Positions 26,265 to 34,747 of a stretch of 64,000 nt of DNA are shown in pieces. Numbering within the stretch: position 1 is the first letter of the stretch; the number at the start of each line of letters is the position of its first letter. The notes beneath the pieces are model-generated. The model was given only the letters and a program-made list of their open reading frames with translations, did no database searches and had not been told where the DNA came from. The position numbers and the translations under genes are program-made. Location of the stretch: the NCBI RefSeq assembly GCF_029323795.1, contig NZ_CP119758.1, forward strand, positions 806,001 to 870,000. Reading direction: 5' to 3'. Source of the stretch: Zobellia alginiliquefaciens (GTDB taxonomy: Bacteria; Bacteroidota; Bacteroidia; Flavobacteriales; Flavobacteriaceae).

Positions 26265-28241
26265 ATGAAGCTAATTACACTACATAAAATTCTCATCGTC
26301 TTCCTGTTTTTAGGGGCTTACACGAATAGTTGGTCACAAAACAAAGATGAAAACAAGCTAATGGACTCGCTTTCACACGTTTATCAAAAAAACGTGTATT
26401 CGCAGCCCATATTAGCCAAGGAAGCTGCACAAAAATGGCTTGAAGAAAGTGAAAAATTAGGGCTGAAAATACATACTATCAGGGCGCATTATGCACTGGC
26501 GAATCTGGGCAATATTTCGGGCGATTATAAAACTGCCGTAAGTGAAACCCAAAAAACCATAGCACTGCTAAAAGAGCTAGAGATGGAAAACGGCTTGGCG
26601 GCAAGCTATAATATTTTGGCGTTGGGTTATAAAAATCTTGGCAATTACCCCAAAGCAATGGAAAGCTTTTTGGAGTGTTTACGGTATGCCGAGAAAATGG
26701 ACGACACCCAGCAAGAAGCGAATGCCTACCAAAATATAGCTACCCTTTACGTTTTACAAAAGGAGTATAAAAAGGCGACCGAAAATTTAGACCGTGCCGC
26801 TGACCTCTACCGAGAATTGGGCGATGATGACGGTGTATTGGTGACCCTCTTCAATTATGCGAGTATTTTAAAAGAGCAAGGAAAATATGATGCAGCTCGC
26901 GAGCATTTTAAAACCGTTCTAGACTATCGTGAAAAAGAAGGGAACAAAGCGGTAATTGCGTATATCAACATGAATCTTTCTCAAATGTTGGTCAAAGAGA
27001 ACAAGTATAAAGAAGCGGTTATTTCTTTAAAGAAAACCTTGTCCCTTTTAAAGGAAGTCGATTTTAAATCGGATATGGTCATTATTCTGAACGACCTGGG
27101 TTTATGCGAAAGTAAATTAGGGCATACCAAACAAGCCATTTCCTATTTTGAACAAGCTTTGGAAATGGGCGAAGAACAATCCATCAGACAATACAAATCG
27201 GACATCTACAAGAACCTTTCTCAACTATACCAAGATGAGGGTGATTACAAAAAGGCACTAGCATTTTACGAAAAAGGGGTGAGTACCCTTTCGCAGCAAA
27301 ACTCATTGGATAAAGAAAAATATGTTGCCGAGCTACAAGAGCGGTATGAAACACAATTGAAAGAAACGCGAATAGATTTACTTGAAAAAGAACAAAAACT
27401 GGGCGAAGCCGAACTGCAAAAAGCTGAACTTACGGTAAAAAGACAACGTATTATTAGAAATGCCTTTATTGCAGGTTTCATTTTGGTCCTGATTTCGCTG
27501 CTTATCCTGCGTCACCAATATTTTAAGCGATTGAAGGTTCAGCAAGAATTGAGCATGCAGCGCGAAGAAAATGCCGACCAGAAAATAAACCAGATGATCA
27601 AAGATTACAAGTTATCTGCGGTAGAAAAATATCAGCAAGGGCAAGATGAAGAACGTGCACGCCTGGCACGAGAGATCCACGATGGCATAGGCAGTGATTT
27701 GGCAGGAATTAAAATTGCTTTTGAGCATTACATAGAAGACCAACAAGAAAAACCGCAGACCAAAAGAATATTAACGGCAATAAATAATGCCTGTACCGAT
27801 GTGCGCGGACTCTCGCATCAATTGCATCCGCCAGCTTTTGCCGCACTGGGTTTTACGAATTTCTTGAGCGATTTTATAGACCAGATTTCCAAAAGCGCCA
27901 CCATAGATTTTCAAACGTTTTTTTATCCGGAGGAAGATATCAATCAATTGCCCGATGCCCTTCTTGCCGATGTCTACCGTGTGGTACAAGAATTGGTCAA
28001 CAACATTCTTAAACATGCCGAAGCTACCAATGCAGAAGTGCAGCTTACCAAGCACGAAGACCACTTGAATATTGTGGTAAACGATAATGGAAAAGGCTTC
28101 CATGAACATAAAAAACAAGGTATAGGACTGCGAAATATAAAAGAACGCTTACAAAAAATGAAAGGTTCTTTAGATATCGATAGCAGTGCAAGCAGCGGAA
28201 CATCCATAACCATAGATATTCCTTTAAAACAGACATCGTGA
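26265..28241 (+). CDS. TPR-containing sensor histidine kinase (HisKA_3 type)
   Basis: This is a 658-residue kinase. A signal peptide or anchor (to about residue 25, NSWSQ) precedes six or more TPR repeats in residues about 50-370, a coiled segment, and one membrane helix at about 396-416 (AFIAGFILVLISLLIL). The cytosolic kinase has H472 in ARLAREIHDGIGSDLAG and an ATPase domain with the N-box VVQELVNNILKHAEA and DNGKGF...GIGLRNIKERL. It is the NarX-like class that pairs with LuxR-type regulators, and overlaps the next gene by four bases. The TPR sensor presumably reads a periplasmic protein or peptide cue. Confidence 0.93.
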   Translation: MKLITLHKILIVFLFLGAYTNSWSQNKDENKLMDSLSHVYQKNVYSQPILAKEAAQKWLEESEKLGLKIHTIRAHYALANLGNISGDYKTAVSETQKTIALLKELEMENGLAASYNILALGYKNLGNYPKAMESFLECLRYAEKMDDTQQEANAYQNIATLYVLQKEYKKATENLDRAADLYRELGDDDGVLVTLFNYASILKEQGKYDAAREHFKTVLDYREKEGNKAVIAYINMNLSQMLVKENKYKEAVISLKKTLSLLKEVDFKSDMVIILNDLGLCESKLGHTKQAISYFEQALEMGEEQSIRQYKSDIYKNLSQLYQDEGDYKKALAFYEKGVSTLSQQNSLDKEKYVAELQERYETQLKETRIDLLEKEQKLGEAELQKAELTVKRQRIIRNAFIAGFILVLISLLILRHQYFKRLKVQQELSMQREENADQKINQMIKDYKLSAVEKYQQGQDEERARLAREIHDGIGSDLAGIKIAFEHYIEDQQEKPQTKRILTAINNACTDVRGLSHQLHPPAFAALGFTNFLSDFIDQISKSATIDFQTFFYPEEDINQLPDALLADVYRVVQELVNNILKHAEATNAEVQLTKHEDHLNIVVNDNGKGFHEHKKQGIGLRNIKERLQKMKGSLDIDSSASSGTSITIDIPLKQTS

Positions 28242-28873
28242 AGAAAATCAACATCATTATTGCAGACGACCATTTAATGTTTCTTGAGGGCATCAACACT
28301 ATTTTAGGCGACATGCCCGAGATAGGTGAAGTACACCTCGCTACGGAAGGAAAACAGGTGGTGCGGTTGTTGAACCAGTTTGAAATAGGATTGATTATCA
28401 GTGATATCAATATGCCAAAAATGGACGGTATTGAATTGTTGACCGAGATAAAAAAGAAACACAGTACCGTAAAAATTATCATGTTGAGCATGTTAGATAA
28501 TCATAGAACGGTACACAAGGTCATTCAAAAAGGTGCCGACGGATTCGTTCCTAAATTCACCAGTAAAGAAGAATTGCAAAAAGCGGTACGCACGGTTTTA
28601 GACGGCGAGCAATACTTTTCTGAAGTCATTAAACAGCGATATATGGAAAGTATTTTTGAGCGTAAAAAGTATAAGAATATTGAGCTTTCCCCACGAGAAA
28701 AAGAAGTGCTCTCGTTATTGGCAGACGAACTGACCTCTAAAGAAATATCGGAGAAGCTTTTTATATCGGTCAATACCGTAGAAACGCACAGAAAAAACAT
28801 TCTTCTTAAAACAGGCTCAAAAACAACGACTGGAGCCGTAAAATACGCCATTGAATCTGGCTTGTTCGACTAA
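28238..28873 (+). CDS. LuxR/NarL-type response regulator
   Basis: This is a 211-residue regulator starting at a GTG that overlaps the kinase stop (GTGA). The receiver domain has acidic residues D10-D11, phospho-acceptor D56 (LIISDINMPKMDG) and the conserved Lys after GADGFVPKF. The C-terminal LuxR helix-turn-helix reads SPREKEVLSLLADELTSKEISEKLFISVNTVETHRKNILLK. Regulators of this class bind short dyads as dimers. It is the only transcription factor in the island, so it is the prime candidate for binding the eight TCAC-N8-GTGA-like operators, including the one for its own operon. Confidence 0.93.
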   Translation: MKKINIIIADDHLMFLEGINTILGDMPEIGEVHLATEGKQVVRLLNQFEIGLIISDINMPKMDGIELLTEIKKKHSTVKIIMLSMLDNHRTVHKVIQKGADGFVPKFTSKEELQKAVRTVLDGEQYFSEVIKQRYMESIFERKKYKNIELSPREKEVLSLLADELTSKEISEKLFISVNTVETHRKNILLKTGSKTTTGAVKYAIESGLFD

Positions 28874-28885
28874 ACTCAGCCACTT

Positions 28886-29878
28886 TTACATTTGAATCCC
28901 TTCGGCTTCAACCCGTAATTTGATGAGTTCTAAAGTCTCATCATAGCTAATTTTATCGTTTTCCTGAGATATCATTTCCCCAAAATATAAATGCCCCGTA
29001 TCTATATCGTAATAGGTAACATAGAGTCCGGTTAAAGGGTTTTGCCATTTCTCGTTTTTGTCATTATCTATCGTTGTATCGTTAAGGTATTGTACCCAAG
29101 CAATTTTAGACAATGCCGTTTTATCCAAGATAATTTTTCTATACGATTCGTCTATTTCATAATTGGGATACAACTTGTCCAAATCGGACTGCACACGCTC
29201 TTTTATCTTATTTTCTATAGCATCAAAATCGCTCATTTTTGACGAAAGCATAAACATTTGCGGCTGCCATTGATTTTCAATATTCTCTAGCGGAATATCA
29301 ATATATCCTTCGGGATGGGCTTCGGTCTTGATAAACAAAGACATAGTGTAGGGAATATCCAACTCCTCATAAGAGCTGTTCAACCTTGCGACAAACCTAT
29401 CTATCAAATCATGTAAAGCAGCTGTTTTTATTTTCCCGGTAATAAAAATTTCAAACCTATCGTTCTCAAAATTGATTTCTTTAATTTCATTTATAAAATC
29501 GGCTTTTACTTTTTGTCGCGTTTCATAGCGTTTGCGTTCTCTTTCGTAGAGGTCCGCAATTTTTAAGTTTTCCGTTCCATAGTACGATAAGGTATCATTC
29601 TCCAACAGCTCTTTCGGGTTTACATGGCAGTAGAATTCAATTTCAGGTATTTCTTTATGGAAAATAACTACGGTAAACATATTCGGATTCATAGTAGCGG
29701 CATTAAAAAACCGATTCAATTCCCTAAAACCTAGCTCGCCGTTGTGTTCTTTTTCTAAGTATTGCTCCAAATTGTCAGCTGCTTTGTTGGTCGAGATTCC
29801 CCCCATAAAACGAGAAAAATTGTTTACGAAAATGAAAAACAGCAAAATTAAAACGCCTATAATAATCAATGTTTTCAT
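28886..29878 (-). CDS. Single-pass membrane protein of unknown function
   Basis: This 330-residue protein starts with a membrane helix (LIIIGVLILLFFIFVNNF, residues about 3-20) and has an acidic alpha/beta remainder. ADNLEQYLEKEHNGELGFRELNRFFNAATMNPNMFTVVIFH and LYPNYEIDESYRKIILD stand out; I do not recognise a family. It is convergent with the response regulator (12 bp between stops, no clear terminator) and has its own island operator at 29927, so it belongs to the same regulon. Confidence 0.6.
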   Translation of the reverse strand: MKTLIIIGVLILLFFIFVNNFSRFMGGISTNKAADNLEQYLEKEHNGELGFRELNRFFNAATMNPNMFTVVIFHKEIPEIEFYCHVNPKELLENDTLSYYGTENLKIADLYERERKRYETRQKVKADFINEIKEINFENDRFEIFITGKIKTAALHDLIDRFVARLNSSYEELDIPYTMSLFIKTEAHPEGYIDIPLENIENQWQPQMFMLSSKMSDFDAIENKIKERVQSDLDKLYPNYEIDESYRKIILDKTALSKIAWVQYLNDTTIDNDKNEKWQNPLTGLYVTYYDIDTGHLYFGEMISQENDKISYDETLELIKLRVEAEGIQM

Positions 29879-29896
29879 ACCTGAAATTTTATAAAG

Positions 29897-29942
29897 TGAA
29901 GTTAGAACGATTGCCTGCCTTACACCTCACGGAATTCCGTGA
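29897..29942 (-). promoter_or_regulatory. Island operator 4 plus -7-like box, for the 330-aa membrane gene
   Basis: The perfect palindrome TCACGGAATTCCGTGA (29927-29942; 18 bp with flanks) is followed on the minus strand after exactly 22 nt by TAACTTCA (29897-29904), matching the TA and TT of TAnnTTTG. The ATG at 29878 follows 18 nt later. Confidence 0.62.
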
Positions 29943-29952
29943 GTTTTACTTT

Positions 29953-29998
29953 TCACTTAATAGGGGTGCTTAGAAACTAACGCCTTAAAATACCTTTG
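29953..29998 (+). promoter_or_regulatory. Degenerate island operator 5 plus -7 box, for the 131-aa gene
   Basis: TCACTTAATAGGGGTG (29953-29968) keeps the TCAC half but has a poor right half. It lies exactly 22 nt before TACCTTTG (29991-29998), a perfect -7 match. I found it by measuring back from the -7 box, so it is the weakest of the eight. Confidence 0.45.
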
Positions 29999-30030
29999 AA
30001 GTATTCAAAATTACATCTAAAATATTCATC

Positions 30031-30426
30031 ATGGGATTACAAGAAAAAAGAGCTGCTAAGGCAATTGAAGAACAATATGTAGGGGATTACCAAACCGAAA
30101 TTAATGAAATAGTAGGTAAAGAATTACCGATTAACATTAACTGGGATACCTTTGAAATGGATTATATAAAATTTGTACCAAGCGTTTGTTTACAGCGTGT
30201 TACAGATGCTTTCAAAGAAGTTTGTACCGACGATTTAGGTAAAGAAGCCATTGCGGAAAGTATTAACAAGATTGAAGTGTATTGCATAGCCAATGAGGGT
30301 GCAGAAGACAAAAAAGAACTGAAGATAGCAGATGGTGTTTTCTCACTTACAGCTTGCTGGGGAGGTCACCACAGTGGATATTTCTCTGATTTGGTCATTA
30401 GAGAATTCTTGGAGAACAATCTTTAA
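30031..30426 (+). CDS. Small protein sharing a domain with the 229-aa neighbour
   Basis: This 131-residue protein is acidic and soluble. Residues about 25-112 (VGKELPININWDT, ACTDDLGKEAIAESINKIEVYC with V for A, KKELKIADGVFSL) align with residues 131-210 of the 229-residue protein encoded at 30521-31210 (LGKAITINYAYEE, ATDTLAKEAFVNAIAKISFK, LENELLSISIDV). I do not recognise a named family for this shared domain. It has its own promoter and ends at a bidirectional terminator. Confidence 0.65.
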   Translation: MGLQEKRAAKAIEEQYVGDYQTEINEIVGKELPININWDTFEMDYIKFVPSVCLQRVTDAFKEVCTDDLGKEAIAESINKIEVYCIANEGAEDKKELKIADGVFSLTACWGGHHSGYFSDLVIREFLENNL

Positions 30427-30459
30427 GAATATTGGTCTGTAAAGACTATGTTGTTAGTA

Positions 30460-30490
30460 AAAAAGGAAAGCCTAATTGGCTTTCCTTTTT
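30460..30490. terminator. Bidirectional intrinsic terminator
   Basis: Arms AAAAAGGAAAGCC (30460-30472) and GGCTTTCCTTTTT (30478-30490) with a TAATT loop, and T-runs on both strands, separate the convergent 131-aa and 229-aa genes. Confidence 0.9.
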
Positions 30491-30520
30491 TTTGTTTACT
30501 GCAATTTTGACCTTTACAGG

Positions 30521-31210
30521 CTACAAGCATTTTTCTATACGATCTTGCAATTTAGTTTTTGATGCGACACTCTTTAGCCCTTTTGAAACATCTATGGAAA
30601 TAGAAAGCAGTTCATTTTCCAGGCTCACGTTATTCGCTTCCTCCAGTTTAAAAGAGATTTTGGCAATCGCATTTACGAACGCTTCTTTGGCAAGTGTATC
30701 GGTGGCTATGGATTCTAATGTGCCCTCTAAAATTGAGATTGATTTCTTGGCATAGAACTTCTCTACATCGTCTGGCTTTTCCTCATACGCATAGTTGATC
30801 GTAATTGCTTTCCCCAACATCTTTTCTGCTGATTGCTCTAAATCTCTAATCTCCTTTTTAAGTTGAAGTAGAGTCGGCACATCATCTGCATTCGGCGTAA
30901 AAGGAATGTTACCATCTGAAAATTGATATAGGTAATTTTCAATATTCCCTAGCGAGATCGAAACAATGGAATGCAACTCCACGTATTGTAAATCTGGTTT
31001 GTGGTCGTACCAATTACCGAGTAAAACGATGCTTTTTTCCGTGTCATAATTAATGAAGTACCCAGAGACATTACCTCTACTGGTACCGATTGACACGTTG
31101 GGCATTTGGGGTTTTTCCTTATTTCGTTCTTCGTCCGCTATTCCTTGAAGGGTTTTGAGCACCTGAGAAATTTCTAGTACAGGTAGCTGCAGCATTGTCT
31201 TAAAATCCAT
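30521..31210 (-). CDS. Two-domain protein, C-terminal domain shared with the 131-aa neighbour
   Basis: This 229-residue protein has a beta-rich first part (IGTSRGNVSGYFINYDTEKSIVLLGNWYDHKPDLQYVELHSIVSISLGNI) that looks like a small barrel (inference), a short helical linker, and at residues 131-210 the domain also present in the 131-residue protein. No signal peptide is seen. It has a dedicated promoter with island operator 6 and is convergent with its paralogue across the terminator at 30460. Function unknown. Confidence 0.62.
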   Translation of the reverse strand: MDFKTMLQLPVLEISQVLKTLQGIADEERNKEKPQMPNVSIGTSRGNVSGYFINYDTEKSIVLLGNWYDHKPDLQYVELHSIVSISLGNIENYLYQFSDGNIPFTPNADDVPTLLQLKKEIRDLEQSAEKMLGKAITINYAYEEKPDDVEKFYAKKSISILEGTLESIATDTLAKEAFVNAIAKISFKLEEANNVSLENELLSISIDVSKGLKSVASKTKLQDRIEKCL

Positions 31211-31233
31211 AATTCTGTTTTAATTTAAAACAG

Positions 31234-31279
31234 CAAAGATGGATCGTATAGCGCTAAAATTACTACCCGTTTTCAGTGA
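31234..31279 (-). promoter_or_regulatory. Island operator 6 plus -7 box, for the 229-aa gene
   Basis: On the minus strand TCACTGAAAACGGGTA (31264-31279) differs from operator 1 at two bases near its end. After exactly 22 nt comes CATCTTTG (31234-31241), identical to the -7 box of operator 1. The ATG at 31210 follows 23 nt later. Confidence 0.72.
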
Positions 31280-31297
31280 TATTATATACTTATTCCA

Positions 31298-33688
31298 TTA
31301 GAAGTATGTATTCACATGATTACTAAACTCCTTTTTCAAGATAGTATAACCAGGTGTAATTAAATATTTATACTTCTCAGGAGACATATTGCTACCTTTA
31401 AATTTTGAAATGTAATACTTGAGCTCTTTCAATTTTAATTTCTGAAAATATTCAGGAACACTATACTTAAATGAACACCCGTCAATACTTAAACGCGTAA
31501 GCTTAGGTAAATCCGCAATCCAAGTTGGCAGGTGATCAAAATCTATATTATCTACATACAACGTCTCTAGATTTTGTAGCTTTTTTAGGTATTCTGGAAC
31601 TGCCTTCATATGATAACCAAAGTTTAATTCCGTAAGGTCAAGGGATGTTATATTCTCGGGAACATTGTCTACATCATCATGTATACCATTAAAGTGTATT
31701 TTTTTTAACCTAGTAAACTTGGCTAACTTTTCATACCCTTCCATATTAAAATCATAGCACAATGAAAGACTAAAGTTTTTAAGCGCAGGGGCTTCTAACG
31801 GTTCAAAAGTTGCCAAAGAACTTCTAGAAACATGTAAATTTTCTAATTGGTTCAATCTCACCTCAGGAAAAGAATTGGCAACCCTATAATGTTCTAGAAA
31901 TATGGTTTTTAAATTAGGTGTATTACCCAAAATAACTTCCAAGTTTCCTGCGTTATATAACTTTAATTTTAACTCCTTTAATTGTTTGGCAGGAAAGCTG
32001 TTTATTGGCAAATTACTCTGATTATTGTTCGCTAAACACAAGCGCTCCAATTTGGTACAGTACTTTAAAACATCTTGAAAGTGAGCTGTTGTGCCATATG
32101 ATTTTAGCTCTTTAAGCTTTTCAGGTTCTGGCAAATACTGTGTTAAGTCTTCTTCAGAAAACTGTTCACCACCAGTTATAGACCATAGTAATTTTGAAAC
32201 AACAAAATGACAAAAAAAGTTCTTTAAATCTTGTATCGGTACGCTATCTAAATACGTCCGCTCTGTTCTAATAAGCCGGTTACCCGAAACAAGTTCCTTA
32301 ATTCCCACAATTTTAAAGTCATTAATTCTAGCAGGCAGGCTGTTCGTATACAGTACCAAATTAGAACAATCACTTATTTCCAAAACTGCTAAGCTCTCTA
32401 TATTCCTTAAATCTTCTGGTAGTGTTTCTACATCTGCATTTACAATTTTTATATGTGATAATTGAGAACATTTACCCAGGTGTCGCCATAGAATTTCGCT
32501 GTTTTTCAACTGAAACACTTCAATACTTTCCAATGATTTTAATTGTTCCAAGCCCACGGTTATGCTTGAAAAATCATATAACTCAGTAACCTTCAACTTT
32601 TTTAACTTTGGAAAATTTTCAGGATGGTTCAATACATATTCCAGTAAAGAAATGTTTGAAATTGATAATTCTGTATTTTCAAAAACAGTATTTCCATTAC
32701 TAATCTGAACATTTTCATCTAACCGCACAGACCTAATATTTGGTAAAAACAGATACTTATCTTCAATACAATGAATCTGCGGAAGTTTTTGCAACCGCAA
32801 CATCCATAGATTATGCAACATTAATTCTGCGGATGGTAATTCTGCTACATCTGCACAATCGAAAATCGATAATTTTTCCAATCTATTGAGCGAAACAATG
32901 GATTTCGGTATTTTTTTGATGTTTTTTAGGCGATAAAACCCTATTTCCTTTATGTTTTCAGGAAACAAAAGTTCTGAAATATCTTCAAGAGCCGCGTCAT
33001 AAAAATTTAATTCAACCAATTTCGTAAGCTTATGAAACCTATTAGGTAATGCAAAAGGCTGCTCACCTTCCTTTATACTTAGCGTCAACGAAAATTCTTT
33101 TAGGGATTTTAAATTGAAGAAGCTAATGGGAAGCTGCTGTAAATGTTCCAGATCCAATTCTAGTTCCTCCAAGTTTTCCAAACCCCCAATAGTTTCGGGC
33201 AATTTTTGGTAACTACCTTCTATTTCTAGGCTTTTGATTGTTTTAATATTGCAAAATTGCTCTAAAATGTTGTCTTGCAAATCGATTTCAATTATGAGTT
33301 TTTCTATTCCCTCAAATCTTTGAATTACTGCAGGTTGTTCTTCTAACTTCTCTGCAAGGGTTTCATTCACAAAAACCTGTAAAAAGCCTAGCTTGCCATA
33401 TAATTTACCTAATGGAAATAGCGGGTCTTTTAAAGTGAAATTGATAAATGAGTTTAGTATTTTTTCACTGTCATCTCCCTTTTCCGGTAACTTACTTCTA
33501 GTCTTAAAAGCAGCATTAATCTCTACCGTACCATATTTTTCTATGTATTCAGCAATTTCATTAATGGTTTCCTTGTCCCTGGTCATTTTGCCCACTAGAA
33601 AAAGCTCATAGAGAAAAGCTTCAGGGAAATTATCATCCGTTTGTATATGTTTATAATAGGTGGAAAGGTAATTTTTATTGAATTCCAT
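31298..33688 (-). CDS. Leucine-rich-repeat protein, paralogue of the 40-kb LRR gene
   Basis: This 796-residue protein has an 80-residue N-terminal cap (FPEAFLYELFLVGKMTRDKETINEIAEYIEKYGT) and many irregular LRR units such as LENLEELELDLEHLQQLPISFFNLKSL and LKKLQNLETLYVDNIDFDHLPTWIADLPKLTRL. It has no signal peptide. The cap and the C-terminus (YFQKLKLKELKYYISKFKGSNMSPEKYKYL) match the protein encoded at 40003-42516. It likely reads a partner protein. It is the last gene of a minus-strand run from the DUF4132 gene, though 93 bp separates it from the preceding gene and no island operator is seen before it. Confidence 0.8.
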   Translation of the reverse strand: MEFNKNYLSTYYKHIQTDDNFPEAFLYELFLVGKMTRDKETINEIAEYIEKYGTVEINAAFKTRSKLPEKGDDSEKILNSFINFTLKDPLFPLGKLYGKLGFLQVFVNETLAEKLEEQPAVIQRFEGIEKLIIEIDLQDNILEQFCNIKTIKSLEIEGSYQKLPETIGGLENLEELELDLEHLQQLPISFFNLKSLKEFSLTLSIKEGEQPFALPNRFHKLTKLVELNFYDAALEDISELLFPENIKEIGFYRLKNIKKIPKSIVSLNRLEKLSIFDCADVAELPSAELMLHNLWMLRLQKLPQIHCIEDKYLFLPNIRSVRLDENVQISNGNTVFENTELSISNISLLEYVLNHPENFPKLKKLKVTELYDFSSITVGLEQLKSLESIEVFQLKNSEILWRHLGKCSQLSHIKIVNADVETLPEDLRNIESLAVLEISDCSNLVLYTNSLPARINDFKIVGIKELVSGNRLIRTERTYLDSVPIQDLKNFFCHFVVSKLLWSITGGEQFSEEDLTQYLPEPEKLKELKSYGTTAHFQDVLKYCTKLERLCLANNNQSNLPINSFPAKQLKELKLKLYNAGNLEVILGNTPNLKTIFLEHYRVANSFPEVRLNQLENLHVSRSSLATFEPLEAPALKNFSLSLCYDFNMEGYEKLAKFTRLKKIHFNGIHDDVDNVPENITSLDLTELNFGYHMKAVPEYLKKLQNLETLYVDNIDFDHLPTWIADLPKLTRLSIDGCSFKYSVPEYFQKLKLKELKYYISKFKGSNMSPEKYKYLITPGYTILKKEFSNHVNTYF

Positions 33689-33781
33689 AATATGCGTAAA
33701 AAAGTAAGAAGGCAGCTATTAAATCTCTTCCGATACAAGTAAAAAAAATGGTGCTATTTAATTGAATGACTATTCCGCTCC

Positions 33782-34144
33782 TTAATTTATAGCCGTCATT
33801 CTTTTTAAAATAATGGGCACGAACAAAGCAAATTTAGCATTGAATTCTTCTTGCGATGCAGCCGTGTTTATGGTCTTCACCATACTGCCCCAACTGTTGA
33901 AAAGTGCTTCTTCGGTAGTTGAACCATCGGTATCCATATTCATGGCTTTTACCAGTTTAAAATTTTCATCTTCATTGTAAAAACCGGTGGTCTTTACTGT
34001 TTCAAAAATATTCTCTAGGATGCTTTGCGTAGCCAATAGTTCGGTTACGTTAAGCGTTGTTTCTTGTGATGTTTTGATAGCTTCAAAAACGTCTATCATT
34101 AAATTCTGTACCTCATCATTGATGCTTGGGTCTAAATATGTCAA
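33782..34144 (-). CDS. Small helical protein in the DUF4132 operon
   Basis: This 120-residue acidic protein reads as helices throughout (IDVFEAIKTSQETTLNVTELLATQSILENIFETVKTTG; EEEALFNSWGSMVKTINTAASQEEFNAKFALFVPIILKRM, first E's approximate). I do not recognise it. It lies 69 bp downstream of the 137-residue gene and 93 bp upstream of the LRR gene on the same strand. Given the order, it is probably co-transcribed with the DUF4132 gene. Confidence 0.55.
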   Translation of the reverse strand: MTYLDPSINDEVQNLMIDVFEAIKTSQETTLNVTELLATQSILENIFETVKTTGFYNEDENFKLVKAMNMDTDGSTTEEALFNSWGSMVKTINTAASQEEFNAKFALFVPIILKRMTAIN

Positions 34145-34213
34145 AATTGTATGTGTTTTAGTTGTTTGTTCATGTGCTGTATGTAAGTTATGCCTTGCCG
34201 GTATTTCCGAGTT

Positions 34214-34627
34214 CTACCAGTACGTACCTACTAAAAATGTCATGCGGATAAAGGCGATAACACTTTCTGAGTTGAGTTCTATGGGTGCTTTTAAATCGGT
34301 TACCTCATCATCATCTATGAATACAACGAAGAGTCCATCTTTAAAGGCGAGCAATACATTGTCAATTGCTTTTTGTTCATCGGCTAGGTCTTTATTTGCC
34401 AAATCGCCAAAATCTACTTTTCCGCTTTGTGCTTGGTCTTGAATTTCTGCGGGACTTAAAAAACCGACCACATTGACTTCCGTTCTTTTTTTGTTGAAAG
34501 CCGCTACCTGATTTTTTACGCAACCGATTAAAAGTTCTTCTAGATTTTGCGGAGTTTCTTCTAAGGTAAAAGGCACTTGTTTTACCTTTTTTTTGCCCAG
34601 TCTTTTTAGCTGTAAGGTGATTTCCAT
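34214..34627 (-). CDS. Small partner protein downstream of the DUF4132 gene
   Basis: I start at the ATG at 34627 (137 residues, MEITLQLKRLGKKKVKQVPF); the longer frame would run through the intergenic repeat at 34635-34740. The protein has a beta start, helices (LEELLIGCVKNQVAAFNKKRTEVNVVGFL), then GKVDFGDLANKDLADEQKAIDNVLLAFKDGLFVVFIDDDEV and FIRMTFLVGTYW at its end. From memory, similar small proteins stand next to DUF5724/DUF4132 genes in other bacteria. The role is unknown; a direct partner is inferred. Confidence 0.65.
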   Translation of the reverse strand: MEITLQLKRLGKKKVKQVPFTLEETPQNLEELLIGCVKNQVAAFNKKRTEVNVVGFLSPAEIQDQAQSGKVDFGDLANKDLADEQKAIDNVLLAFKDGLFVVFIDDDEVTDLKAPIELNSESVIAFIRMTFLVGTYW

Positions 34628-34634
34628 TGGTTTT

Positions 34635-34740
34635 TGTTTTGTTTTTGCGTTAGGGATTGTCGTGGAAAGCCCACAGTGCGATAGCACGCGGACTTGCAAC
34701 AAAAGCCCGACCCCACCTAAGTGGGGTAACGCCCTTATCA
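34635..34740 (-). repeat. Intergenic repeat-like element with a G+C-rich hairpin
   Basis: The gap between the DUF4132 stop and the 137-aa start is unlike its A+T-rich surroundings. It contains the inverted repeat ACCCCAC-CTAA-GTGGGGT (34711-34728) and, beside it, a GTCGGG-type stretch with GTGCGATAGCACGC (34676-34689). It resembles the dispersed palindromic elements often seen between genes in Flavobacteriia (memory; no second copy is visible in this window). It may attenuate transcription inside the operon. Confidence 0.4.
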
Positions 34741-34747
34741 TTTACTT

